From Acidovorax sp. Root219 (GTDB taxonomy: Bacteria; Pseudomonadota; Gammaproteobacteria; Burkholderiales; Burkholderiaceae_C): DNA of 64,000 bases. The notes under the pieces were generated by a model. That model was not told the DNA's origin. It did no database searches and saw nothing but the letters and a program-made list of their open reading frames with translations. The stretch's first letter is position 1, and every line of letters starts with the position of its first letter. The position numbers and the translations under genes are program-made. Of the stretch, positions 26,433-34,536 are shown in pieces. The stretch lies in NCBI RefSeq assembly GCF_001428665.1, contig NZ_LMIJ01000047.1, positions 1,450 through 65,449 on the forward strand. Reading direction: 5' to 3'.

Positions 26433-27296
26433 TCATTGTTTGAAAAGACCTTCGGGTTTCCACAGCAGCACGGCCGCCATCAGCATGTAGACCAGCATGC
26501 CGGCCACGGAGGGCAGCAGCACCTTGCCGAAGGTGTCCACCAGGCCCACCAGCAGCGCCGAGATCAGGGCCCCGCGCACCGAGCCGATTCCGCCGATGAC
26601 CACCACCACGAAGCACATGATCAGCACCGAGGAGCCCATGTTGGGGTAGACGCTGGAGACGGGGGCTGCCACCATGCCGGCCATGGCCGCCAGGCCCACG
26701 CCCAGCGCGAACACGATGGCGTGGATGAGCTTGATGTTCACGCCCAGCGACTCGGCCATGTCGCGGTTGAAGGCACCGGCGCGGATCTTCATGCCCAAGC
26801 GGGTCTTGGAGATCAGCAGGTACAGGCCGATGGCCAGCACGATGCACACGCCCGAGATGAACAGGCGGTACACCGGGTAGGAAAGGGTGTCGGTGAGCGG
26901 GATCGACCAGTCCAGCAGCTTCGGGATGGCCACTCCGTGCACATCGTCGCCCCAGAGGATGGAGCGCAGCTCCTCGAAGATGTAGATCAGCCCGAAGGTG
27001 AGCAGCACCTGGTCCAGATGGTCGCGGTGGTAGAAGTGGCGAAACAGCAGCCACTCAAGCGCCAGCCCGAAGGCCACGGCCAGCACCGCACCGCCCAGTA
27101 TGGCCAGCGTGAGGCTGCCGAAATACCCCGACAGCGAATACGCCAGGTAGGCTCCCAGCATGTAGAAGCTGCCGTGCGCCAGGTTCACCACGCCCATGAT
27201 CCCGAAGATCAGGGTGAGGCCGGCCGCCAGCATGAACAGCAAGAGGCCGTACTGCACGCCGTTGAGCAACTGGATCAGGAAGGTAGCGAAGTCCAT
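26433..27296 (-). CDS. livH: Branched-chain amino-acid-type ABC permease LivH
   Basis: 287 aa, about eight membrane segments. LLNGVQYGLLLFMLAAGLTL at the N terminus, GVVNLAHGSFYMLGAYLAY, and GGIGSVRGALISALLVG near the C terminus are classic LivH blocks. Usual length. It follows the LysE-family gene by 27 bp on the same strand, so it is probably read from the livK promoter through that gene. Confidence 0.92.
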   Translation of the reverse strand: MDFATFLIQLLNGVQYGLLLFMLAAGLTLIFGIMGVVNLAHGSFYMLGAYLAYSLSGYFGSLTLAILGGAVLAVAFGLALEWLLFRHFYHRDHLDQVLLTFGLIYIFEELRSILWGDDVHGVAIPKLLDWSIPLTDTLSYPVYRLFISGVCIVLAIGLYLLISKTRLGMKIRAGAFNRDMAESLGVNIKLIHAIVFALGVGLAAMAGMVAAPVSSVYPNMGSSVLIMCFVVVVIGGIGSVRGALISALLVGLVDTFGKVLLPSVAGMLVYMLMAAVLLWKPEGLFKQ

Positions 27297-27323
27297 GGCG
27301 TGCGGCAGGTGGATGTAGCGGGG

Positions 27324-27962
27324 TCAGGCCGCGCGGCGCGTGGCCAGCAGCAGCGAGCCCATCAGGGTGAACAGGCCACCCGAGACGCGGTTGAACCAGC
27401 GCATGCGGTTGCCCGAGCGCAGGGCTGGGGCCAGCCGGGCCACGCCCAAGGCGCACAGCGTGAGCACCGTGAACTCGAACGCGACGAAGGTGGCGGCCAG
27501 GATGGCGAACTGCGGCGCAAAGGACAGCGTGGGGTTCAGGAACTGCGGAAAGAAGGCCGTGAAGAACAGGATGGCCTTGGGGTTGCTGCCGCCCACGATC
27601 AGGCCCTGCAGGTACAGCCGGTGCGCGGGCACGGCGGGTGCCGCAGTGGCGCCCTCGGGCATCTGGTCGAACACGCTGCCCTGGCTGCGGAAGGTCTTGA
27701 TACCGAGCCAGATCAGGTAGGCAGCGCCCGCTGCCTTGAGCACCCAGAACGCGGTCTCGGACGCGGCCAGCAGCGCGCCCAGGCCCAGGGCGGACAGCAG
27801 CATGGTGCCGAGCACGGCCGTCACACTGCCGGCGGCCGCCACGACGGCCTTGCGCGGGCCGTGCTGCAGCGAGGCGGTCATGCACATGAGCATGGTCGGG
27901 CCGGGCGAGAGCACCAGCAGGGCCACGGCGGCCAGGTAGAGCAGGTAGGTACTGAGGGTCAT
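27324..27962 (-). CDS. LysE/RhtB-family amino-acid exporter
   Basis: 212 aa, about six hydrophobic segments. The diagnostic N-terminal SPGPTMLMCM motif and the GGSNPKAILFFTAFFPQF segment (about 125-145) place it in the LysE/RhtB translocator family, which export amino acids or analogues. It is inserted between livK and livH of an importer operon, so an uptake system and an exporter appear to be co-transcribed, possibly to prevent overload by the same solute. Substrate unknown. Confidence 0.9.
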   Translation of the reverse strand: MTLSTYLLYLAAVALLVLSPGPTMLMCMTASLQHGPRKAVVAAAGSVTAVLGTMLLSALGLGALLAASETAFWVLKAAGAAYLIWLGIKTFRSQGSVFDQMPEGATAAPAVPAHRLYLQGLIVGGSNPKAILFFTAFFPQFLNPTLSFAPQFAILAATFVAFEFTVLTLCALGVARLAPALRSGNRMRWFNRVSGGLFTLMGSLLLATRRAA

Positions 27963-28117
27963 GGAAGAGGGTGATCCAAGGGGGTGGCCGCAAAGTCCGG
28001 GCGCACGGAGGACTGGCCTGCCGAGTTGGCAGGCGCTGCCATTGTGTCAAAACCCGCAGGGCCAGCGCTCCGCACGGCAGGCCGAGGCCCGCCGCTGCGC
28101 CAGGTGTGCGGTGGTGC

Positions 28118-29305
28118 TTAGGCCATGCGGCAGCCGGCGCCGCTGTCGGACAGGGCTTTTGCCGCAATGCCGACGACCTTGTTTTCCTTGTTCTCGACCA
28201 CGCGCAGGTAGATGTCCTGCACCGGGTTGTGGGCCTTGCTCATGGTCCACTTGCCGCGCGGGCTGTCGATCACGGCGCTCTCGAGCGCCTTGTACAGCGC
28301 GGGCTTGGCGGCCAGGTCGCCCTTGACGGCGTTGGCACCCTGCACCAGCAGCAGGCCGGTGTCGTAGCCCTGCACGGCATACACATCGGGCTGGCTGCGG
28401 AAGGCCTTGGCGTATTCCAGGCGGAACTGCTTGTTGCGCGGCGTGTCCAGCGAGTCGCTGTAGTGCATGGTGGTGATGATGCCGTCGGCTGCGGGGCCGG
28501 CCGCATCGAGCACGCCTTCGGTCAGGAAGCCCGAGCCGTACAGCGGAATCTTGTCCTTGAGGCCGGCGGCCGCGTAGTCCTTGATGAACTTGGCCGCACC
28601 GCCACCGGCGAAGAAGCAGGCCACGGCATCGGGCTTGAGGGCCGCGATCTCGGTCAGCAGCGCCTGGAACTCCACGTTCGGGAAGGGCAGGCCCAGCTCC
28701 TTGACGATGGTGCCGCCGGCTGCGGTGTAGCTCTGCTTGAAGCCTTCGAAGGCTTCCTCGCCTGCGGCGTACTTCCAGGTGATCCACACGGCCTTCTTGT
28801 GGCCCTTGTCCATCATCGCCTTGCCCAGGGCCAGCGTGGGCTGGGAGTTGCTGAACGAGGTGCGGAACACGTTGGGCGCGCACAGCCCGCGGGTGGCGGC
28901 ATGCACGCCGGCGTTGGGGATCAGGTTGAGCACACCGGTGTCGCGCGCCACCTTCTGGATGCCCATCTGCACGCCCGAGTGCACGGTGCCGATCAGCACG
29001 TCCACCTTGTCGCGCTGCACCAGCTTGCTGGCGTTTTCCACGCCCTTGCTGGGCTCGGACTCATCGTCCACCTTGAACCACTCGATCTCGCGCCCGCCGA
29101 GCTTGCCACCCTGCTGGTCGATGGCCATGCGCACGCCGTTCTCGATGGCCACGCCCAGTTGGGCGAAGGTGCCGGTATAGGGGAGCATGAAACCCACGCG
29201 CACCTTGCCGCTCTGGGCGCGCACGATGGAGGGCAGCAGCAGGCCGGTGGATGCGGCGCCAACGAGGGCTGCGCTGCGGCTGATGACAAGGCGGCGAGTG
29301 GTCAT
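28118..29305 (-). CDS. livK: LivK-type ABC transporter receptor
   Basis: 395 aa, periplasmic binding protein fold type I (peripla_BP_6). The leader TTRRLVISRSAALVGAAS has a twin-arginine-like pair before the hydrophobic core and ends VRAQ, so Tat export is possible. The body contains VGFMLPYTGTFAQLG, KAVWITWKYAAGEEAF and AVQGYDTGLLLV. Receptors of this group often bind amides, urea-like compounds or aromatic acids rather than leucine, so the liv name marks the family only. First gene of the minus-strand operon; GGAGACACTCC precedes the ATG. Confidence 0.88.
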   Translation of the reverse strand: MTTRRLVISRSAALVGAASTGLLLPSIVRAQSGKVRVGFMLPYTGTFAQLGVAIENGVRMAIDQQGGKLGGREIEWFKVDDESEPSKGVENASKLVQRDKVDVLIGTVHSGVQMGIQKVARDTGVLNLIPNAGVHAATRGLCAPNVFRTSFSNSQPTLALGKAMMDKGHKKAVWITWKYAAGEEAFEGFKQSYTAAGGTIVKELGLPFPNVEFQALLTEIAALKPDAVACFFAGGGAAKFIKDYAAAGLKDKIPLYGSGFLTEGVLDAAGPAADGIITTMHYSDSLDTPRNKQFRLEYAKAFRSQPDVYAVQGYDTGLLLVQGANAVKGDLAAKPALYKALESAVIDSPRGKWTMSKAHNPVQDIYLRVVENKENKVVGIAAKALSDSGAGCRMA

Positions 29306-29642
29306 GGGGAGTGTCTCCTTTGTTTAGGCTTAAAGTAATTTAACCCCAAGCCCCTGTGTGAAAACCTATGGCTTACCCGTACCGGCGCTGACTGTAGGCA
29401 TCCTTCATGGGCTCGCGGCGTATCCGTGAGGGCCTTGTTTTCGGGCCCTCCATGGCGACAAAGAGTGTGAAGTAAACTGCATTCAATGCGGTGTACATGC
29501 AGTATAGAGCATGTTTTCGGGGCCGTGTGCAGCGGTTTGAGGGCGAACGATAGGTAGTTTCGAGCATAGTCCACACCTTTGCCCACCTTGGCAGCAGCGG
29601 GTTTGCACCCGGTTGGTGCGCTGCAAATCGCCACCCGGCACA
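29306..29642. other. Divergent intergenic region (livK / HPP gene)
   Basis: 337 bp without a credible gene. AT-rich patches near 29325-29345 could hold the livK promoter. On the other side a perfect inverted repeat ACATGC-N8-GCATGT (29496-29515), preceded by GCATT-C-AATGC (29480-29490), may be a regulator site. No known binding consensus matched by eye. Confidence 0.4.
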
Positions 29643-30884
29643 ATGGCCGGCTGCATGTCCGCACCGCCCTCGTCCCCCATCCCCCCATCTCCGGCGCAAG
29701 AGCCCGATCCCGTTTCTTCGTCCTCCCCGCGTGCGGCGGCACGGTTGCCCCCGCGCGCGCGCATCGTGCGCTGGCTTCGCCATTTCTGGCCGGCCCCGCT
29801 GGGGATCGATGGCCGCGAACGCCTGCGCTTCATCGTGGGTGCCGTGCTGGGCATCTTCCTGACGGCGGTGCTCAGCCGCTGGTGGGCGGGAGGCGGACAT
29901 GCCCATGGGCCCTGGATGCTGGGCGCGCTGGGGGCCAGTGCCGTGCTGGTGTTCGGCATGCCGTCGAGCCCCCTGGCCCAGCCCTGGCCGGTGCTGGGCG
30001 GCAGCACCCTGTCGGCGATGGTGGGGGCGTTGTGTGCCGCACTGGTGCCCGACCCGGCGCTGGCGGGAGCGCTGGCGGTGGGCCTTGCCATTGCGCTCAT
30101 GGTGCCGCTGCGCTGCCTGCATCCACCCGGTGGCTCCATGGCGCTGTACGTGGTGCTCACAGCGGGCGACGGCCTGCACCTGGCGGCGTTTCCTGTCCTC
30201 TTCAATGTGTTGGTGCTGTTGTTGGCAGGTGTGGTCTACAACAGCCTCACCGGGCGCAGCTACCCGCATCCGCAGCAATCGCCGGCGCGCACCGCCGTGG
30301 CCAAGGGGGCCTTTGCCGCATCAGACGTGGATGCGGCGCTGGCGCACTACAACCAGGTGCTGGACGTGAGCCGCGCCGACCTAGAAGGCCTGCTGCAGCT
30401 GGCGGGCCGCGCGGCCTTTCAGCGCACGCTGGGGGAGGTGCGCTGCGCGGACATCATGTCCCGGCCGGCCATGGCGGTGGAGCAGGGCATCTCCCTCAAG
30501 GATGCGTGGACCCTGATGCGCACCGAAAAGATCAAGGCCCTGCCCGTGGTGGATGCGGACCGGCAGGTGCTCGGCATCGTCACGGTGGCCGATTTCATGC
30601 GCCTGGCCAACCTCGACCTGCACGAGGGCCTGGGCCAGCGCCTGCGCGCCCTGGTCAAGGGCCGCGGCGGCCAGCCCGCCAGCGTGGGCGAGATCATGTC
30701 GCACCCGGTGCAGGTGGCCCGGGTGGGCCAGCACGCCATGGACCTGGTGCCCCTGTTCTCGCAGGGCGGGCACCACCATATCCCCATCGTCGACGAGGGC
30801 GGGCACCTGGTGGGCATCATCACCCAGACCGACCTGGTGCGTACCTTGGCGGTGGCCGTGCAGAGCCAGGATCCCGGGGGCTGA
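29643..30884 (+). CDS. HPP-family membrane protein with tandem CBS domains
   Basis: 413 aa from ATG 29643 (an ATG at 29655 is an alternative). The N-terminal Pro/Ser-rich tail is followed by an HPP domain (about 50-190) with four to five membrane segments, containing GPWMLGALGASAVLVFGMPS and the family-naming CLHPPGGSMALY. The C-terminal half carries two CBS domains (ADIMSRPAMAVEQGISLKDA; GEIMSHPVQVARVG ... HHHIPIVDEGGHLVGIITQTD), which usually bind adenine nucleotides. HPP proteins have been linked to nitrite transport in plastids and cyanobacteria; here a regulated anion channel or transporter is only a guess. Confidence 0.85.
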   Translation: MAGCMSAPPSSPIPPSPAQEPDPVSSSSPRAAARLPPRARIVRWLRHFWPAPLGIDGRERLRFIVGAVLGIFLTAVLSRWWAGGGHAHGPWMLGALGASAVLVFGMPSSPLAQPWPVLGGSTLSAMVGALCAALVPDPALAGALAVGLAIALMVPLRCLHPPGGSMALYVVLTAGDGLHLAAFPVLFNVLVLLLAGVVYNSLTGRSYPHPQQSPARTAVAKGAFAASDVDAALAHYNQVLDVSRADLEGLLQLAGRAAFQRTLGEVRCADIMSRPAMAVEQGISLKDAWTLMRTEKIKALPVVDADRQVLGIVTVADFMRLANLDLHEGLGQRLRALVKGRGGQPASVGEIMSHPVQVARVGQHAMDLVPLFSQGGHHHIPIVDEGGHLVGIITQTDLVRTLAVAVQSQDPGG

Positions 30885-31249
30885 CGCGCCCCTGCCGGTG
30901 CGTCCCCGTGAGGGTATCGGCAGCGCTCAGCGACACTGCGGCATTCTCGCCATAGGCAAGCCCTGGTACATCGCGGTACAATCGACAGGCTATGCACAGC
31001 GCTCTGCCTGTCCATTGATACGGATTTGCCTTTAACCGTGTAGCGACGTTGCTATCTACACGATCAAATGCAAATCCGTATGAAGCCGTCTCCCCGGCCC
31101 TCTGCCTGATCTGCGCCCCGGGTGCAGCGACTCCCACCGCCCGCAATGCACCGTGTGTCGAGCCCGACCACGCTGCATAGGCCGTGGTGGATGCCCCAGC
31201 GTTCAGGCGCCGATCACCAGATTTTTGATTTTTGAAAAGACAAGAGAAC
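30885..31249. other. Intergenic region before infA
   Basis: 365 bp without a gene. It holds a palindromic repeat (31011-31083). The stretch 31084-31235 presumably carries the infA promoter; the AT-rich GATTTTTGATTTTTGAAAAG just before the start is the only notable signal. No convincing terminator for the HPP gene was seen. Confidence 0.4.
31011..31083. repeat. Palindromic intergenic repeat, copy A
   Basis: 73 bp. Ends are perfect 11-bp inverted repeats TACGGATTTGC (31019-31029) and GCAAATCCGTA (31070-31080). It shares the blocks TCCATTGA, ACGGATTTGCCTTT, ACCGT, TAGCG, CGTTG and ACGATCAAATGCAAATCC in the same order with copy B at 37796-37874. Family not identified. Confidence 0.85.
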
Positions 31250-31498
31250 ATGGCCAAAGAAGAACTGATTGAAATGCAAGGCTCCGTGACCGAAGTGCTG
31301 CCCGACTCGCGCTTTCGCGTGACGCTGGACAACGGTCACCAGCTGATTGCCTACACCGGCGGCAAGATGCGCAAGCACCACATCCGCATCCTGGCGGGCG
31401 ACAAGGTCTCCCTGGAAATGTCGCCTTACGACCTCTCCAAGGGCCGCATCACCTTCCGCCACCTGGCCGGCCGCGGCCCAGGCCCGTCGAGCCGTTGA
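31250..31498 (+). CDS. infA: Translation initiation factor IF-1, stand-alone type
   Basis: 82 aa S1-like OB-fold protein: [49 protein letters not shown] and [13 protein letters not shown] match IF-1, which binds the ribosomal A site during initiation. It differs from the ribosomal-operon IF-1 I remember for this order (there MAKDDVIQMQGE...), has a Gly/Pro/Ser/Arg tail of about 12 residues, and is not next to rpmJ or rpsM. It is therefore probably the second, divergent infA that beta-proteobacteria often carry. AAGAGA lies before the ATG. Confidence 0.93.
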   Translation: MAKEELIEMQGSVTEVLPDSRFRVTLDNGHQLIAYTGGKMRKHHIRILAGDKVSLEMSPYDLSKGRITFRHLAGRGPGPSSR

Positions 31499-31737
31499 TT
31501 GCCTGCCGCCATGCGGCCACGCAGGTGGCCGTGCGCTGGTGGCTGCTGGTTCGCCTTTGAGTTTCCCGTTGGTTGTTAGTTGATTGAGTTTCCCCCCCAT
31601 CGCCGCAGTTTGCATCGCCCTGGATGCATGACAGCACTGCCGATGGAACCCTGGTCCGGTGCAGTCGCTGCAAAAAATTCAAAAAAAGCGCGCATTTGGT
31701 CAGAACCCGAAATTTCCCGGGTTAGAATACGAGCTGT

Positions 31738-31814
31738 CGGAGCGTAGCGCAGCCTGGTAGCGCATCTGCTTTGGGAGCAGAGGGTCGCGAGTTCGAATCC
31801 CGCCGCTCCGACCA
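31738..31814 (+). tRNA. tRNA-Pro (anticodon UGG)
   Basis: 77 nt including encoded CCA. Acceptor stem CGGAGCG/CGCTCCG, D arm, anticodon stem TCTGC/GCAGA with loop TTTGGGA giving TGG at 34-36, and the GGTTCGAATCC-type T arm (AGTTCGAATCC) all fold correctly. A TAGAAT -10 element lies about 10 bp upstream (31723-31728). Confidence 0.97.
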
Positions 31815-31822
31815 TTATTGGC

Positions 31823-31855
31823 AAGGCCTGCAGAAGCAATTCTGCAGGCCTTTTG
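31823..31855 (+). terminator. Rho-independent terminator after tRNA-Pro
   Basis: Perfect 13-bp hairpin AAGGCCTGCAGAA-GCAA-TTCTGCAGGCCTT followed by TT, starting 9 bp after the tRNA CCA end. Confidence 0.85.
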
Positions 31856-32214
31856 TCATTTCCGGGCCGCCATTGCACGCAAGCGTGTTCGCGCTGACGC
31901 TGCAAGCGAGGGTGCAACGGCTTGCCATTGCTTATCTCCCCCGCATCATCCTTTCCCCCGAGTTTTCTGCCGTGGTGGGCCATGAAGCCCGCGCAGCCTG
32001 GGCCAGAGCTCTGGCGGGTGCCAATGACCTGCAGGAATGCTCTGAAAAGCCACCACGTGGCCCGGAATCGGGTACGATAACTGGATGAAAACACAGTATT
32101 CGGCTTTCATCCCGGGCTTCATGCACAGGCATGCCCTGACCAGGGCCCTGGTGCGTCCGCAGCGGTTTTCCGCCGTCGCCTGACCTCTGCGCATGTCCCT
32201 CATTTGCCCCTCTC
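31856..32214. other. Intergenic region before imuA
   Basis: About 360 bp. Apart from the LexA-type box at 32081-32096 and a TACGAT element at 32073-32078 that could be its -10, nothing is recognisable. A 32-codon open frame starting inside the box (32085-32183) is probably chance. Confidence 0.4.
32081..32096. promoter_or_regulatory. LexA/SOS box
   Basis: CTGGATGAAAACACAG, followed by TA, fits CTGT-N8-ACAG with one mismatch and has the AT-rich core typical of LexA sites. It lies 118 bp before imuA, whose cassette is SOS-inducible in other bacteria. Confidence 0.7.
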
Positions 32215-33045
32215 ATGTCCGCCGTCCCCCTCCGTTCCCTGGCTGCCAGCGCACCGCCGCGCCTGGCAGGCGTGTGGCTGGCCGACCAACTGGGCACGTC
32301 CAGTGCGGCGCGGGTGCAGTCCACGGGGCATGCAGGGCTCGATGCGCAGTTGCCGGGCGGGGGCTGGCCTGTGGGCGCCATGACCGAGGTGCTGCAGCCG
32401 GCGGCGGGCCTGCATGTGTGGCGACTGGTGCTGCCAGCCCTGGCCCAGGCCACGGCCGCGCGGCCGGGGGCCGTGGTGCTGGTGGCGCCGCCCTATGAAC
32501 CGTTTGCACCGGCCCTGCGTGCGGGTGGGTTGGATGCGGCGCGGCTGTGCCGCGTGCAGACCACTTCGGCCGCGCAGGCGCTGTGGGCGGCAGAGCAGGC
32601 GCTGCGCTGCCGCGACGTGCAGGCGGTGCTGGCCTGGCTGCCCCAGGCGGCACCCGAATCGCTGAGGCGGCTGCAGCTGGCGGCTGCGCAGATGGGGCAG
32701 CTGCTGTGGGTGTTCCGCCCGGCCAGGGCGCGCCAGCAGGCATCGCCCGCGCCGCTGAGGCTATGGGTCGAGGCCGTCGATGGCTCGGGTGGCGCGCAGA
32801 TGCAGGTGCAGGTGCTCAAGCGCCGTGGGCCGCCCATGGAGCAGCCCCTGGCGCTGCCTGCCAGCCATGCGGCGCTGGCCCGTGTGCTGGCCGCGTCGGC
32901 AGCGCGCGGGGAGGGGCGGCGCGCCCCACAGCAGCCAGCACGGAATGCCGTGGTGCTGCCATTGGCGGCGTGGCGGGATCGCCTGCCAGGAGGAGGTGTG
33001 CAGCATGCACTGGATCGCATGGCCGTTGCCGCCAACCCCCACTGA
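32215..33045 (+). CDS. imuA: SOS mutagenesis protein ImuA
   Basis: 276 aa RecA/SulA-like protein of the damage-inducible mutasome. LPGGGWPVGAMTEVLQ (about 47-62) resembles the RecA-fold loop of ImuA, followed by VVLVAPPYEPFAPAL, LWAAEQALRC and VLAWLPQAAPESLRRLQLAA. It links ImuB and DnaE2 to RecA in current models. A LexA-type box lies upstream, and the last 41 bp overlap imuB in another frame. Confidence 0.9.
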   Translation: MSAVPLRSLAASAPPRLAGVWLADQLGTSSAARVQSTGHAGLDAQLPGGGWPVGAMTEVLQPAAGLHVWRLVLPALAQATAARPGAVVLVAPPYEPFAPALRAGGLDAARLCRVQTTSAAQALWAAEQALRCRDVQAVLAWLPQAAPESLRRLQLAAAQMGQLLWVFRPARARQQASPAPLRLWVEAVDGSGGAQMQVQVLKRRGPPMEQPLALPASHAALARVLAASAARGEGRRAPQQPARNAVVLPLAAWRDRLPGGGVQHALDRMAVAANPH

Positions 33046-34525
33046 CAGCCATACCGACCCTGGCGTGGCATTGCTGTCGGCCACAGCCGGGCCGCGCCAG
33101 CCCTTGCCGCAGGCCCCGCACGAGCACTGGTGGGCGCTGCAGTTCACGCCGCGCGTGGCGAGCGTGGAGGGCGAGGCTTTGTTGCTGGAGGTCTCGGCCA
33201 CCGAACGCCTCTGGGGCGGGCGCGAGGCATTGTTGGCACAACTGCAGCTGCGCAGCCCGCCATGGCCCGCCGAACCGCCCGCGGCAGCGGGCAATCCATC
33301 GCAAGGACCTGTACCGCAGGAATGCCCTGCTGCCAGATGCCCAACCCCTTTTGCCGAGGCGCCCACCTCGCTGCAGGCCCTGGCCCTGCTGCGCCTGCAG
33401 CTGGCAGGCCAGCCCCTGCCCAGGCACCTGCCCGATGGCCTGCCGCTGCATACCCTGACGGCGCTGCACCCGCACCTGCCGAGCCTGGCACGCATGGGCT
33501 GCCGCACCTGGGGCGCCTTGCGCGCGCTGCCGCGCGACGGCGTGGCCCGGCGTCTGGGCGCGGCCGTGCTGCTGGCGCTGGACCGGGCTTACGGCCATAT
33601 CGCCCACAACCACGCCTGGGTGGAGTTGCCCGAGCGTTTCGAGTTGACGGCCGAGCTGCCCGCGCTGGCCACCTCGGCCGATGCCTTGCTGTGGTCTGCC
33701 AGCCGCCTGCTCTCGGCCCTGCAGGCCTGGCTGCAGGCGCGCCAGCAGGGCGTGCTGGCGCTGGAGCTGGCCTGGCGGCACGACCTGCGCCGGGTCGATG
33801 GCGTGCCCATCGCCCCATGGCACGCTCTGCCCGTGCGCACGGCCCAGCCCACGCACGAGTTGGCCCACCTGCGCCGCCTGCTGGCCGAGAACCTGGCGCG
33901 TACGCCCCTGGCTGCGCCGGCCAACCAGATCACGCTGCGCGCGCTGGAGACCGCACCGCTGCCCCATGCCAGCGCCCACCTGCTGCCGCCCGACGGATCG
34001 TCGGCCGCCGGTGACCAGGAGGGCGAGGCCTGGCACCAGTTGGTCGAGCGCCTCTCCGCCCGCCTGGGGGCCGGGCAGGTGCAGTCCGTCACCCTGCTCG
34101 CAGACCACCGGCCCGAATGCATGCAGCGCTGGCAGCCCATGGCAGAAGCCGATCCAGTGCGAGCAGCAAAGCCCCCACAGGGCGAGCACGCGCCCGAGGC
34201 CGTGCTGTGGCCCACCTGGCTGCTGCGCACCCCACAGCGCCTGGTCATGCAGGGCCATCGGCCGTGCTACCAGGGCCCGCTGCGCATGCTGGCCGGGCCG
34301 CACCGGTTCGATGCCGCCTGGTGGGAAGAGGGGGCTTGCGCCCCATCAGCCTGTGAGAGCAATGGCGGCCCGTCTCGGCAAGGCCAAAGCGGACTGGTGC
34401 AACGTGACTACTTCGTTGCGCTGAGCCCTGAGGCTGGCCGCGTCTGGATCTTTCGCGAACGGCTGGCGCACAGGCCTGCAGGGGAATCCCGCGACCGCTG
34501 GTTCCTGCAGGGCCTGTATGCCTGA
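33005..34525 (+). CDS. imuB: Y-family polymerase-like protein ImuB
   Basis: 506 aa. Related to DinB-type polymerases but without the canonical acidic active site: the place of the catalytic palm motif reads ALLLEVSATERLWGG, as in ImuB proteins. ImuB is a non-catalytic hub that binds the beta clamp, ImuA and DnaE2. ATG 33005 follows GGAGGAGGTG, a strong ribosome site, and lies inside the imuA 3' end, so the earlier open frame is not coding. The C-terminal part is Trp- and His-rich with GHRPCYQGPLRMLAGPHRFD. It stops 11 bp before dnaE2. Confidence 0.92.
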   Translation: MHWIAWPLPPTPTDSHTDPGVALLSATAGPRQPLPQAPHEHWWALQFTPRVASVEGEALLLEVSATERLWGGREALLAQLQLRSPPWPAEPPAAAGNPSQGPVPQECPAARCPTPFAEAPTSLQALALLRLQLAGQPLPRHLPDGLPLHTLTALHPHLPSLARMGCRTWGALRALPRDGVARRLGAAVLLALDRAYGHIAHNHAWVELPERFELTAELPALATSADALLWSASRLLSALQAWLQARQQGVLALELAWRHDLRRVDGVPIAPWHALPVRTAQPTHELAHLRRLLAENLARTPLAAPANQITLRALETAPLPHASAHLLPPDGSSAAGDQEGEAWHQLVERLSARLGAGQVQSVTLLADHRPECMQRWQPMAEADPVRAAKPPQGEHAPEAVLWPTWLLRTPQRLVMQGHRPCYQGPLRMLAGPHRFDAAWWEEGACAPSACESNGGPSRQGQSGLVQRDYFVALSPEAGRVWIFRERLAHRPAGESRDRWFLQGLYA

Positions 34526-34536
34526 GGGGCTGAGCC

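Noticed and set aside
32085-32183. A 32-codon open frame starting inside the LexA-type box
   Set aside because: It has no ribosome site, its start lies in the operator, and composition is Arg/His/Ala-rich like random GC-rich sequence.
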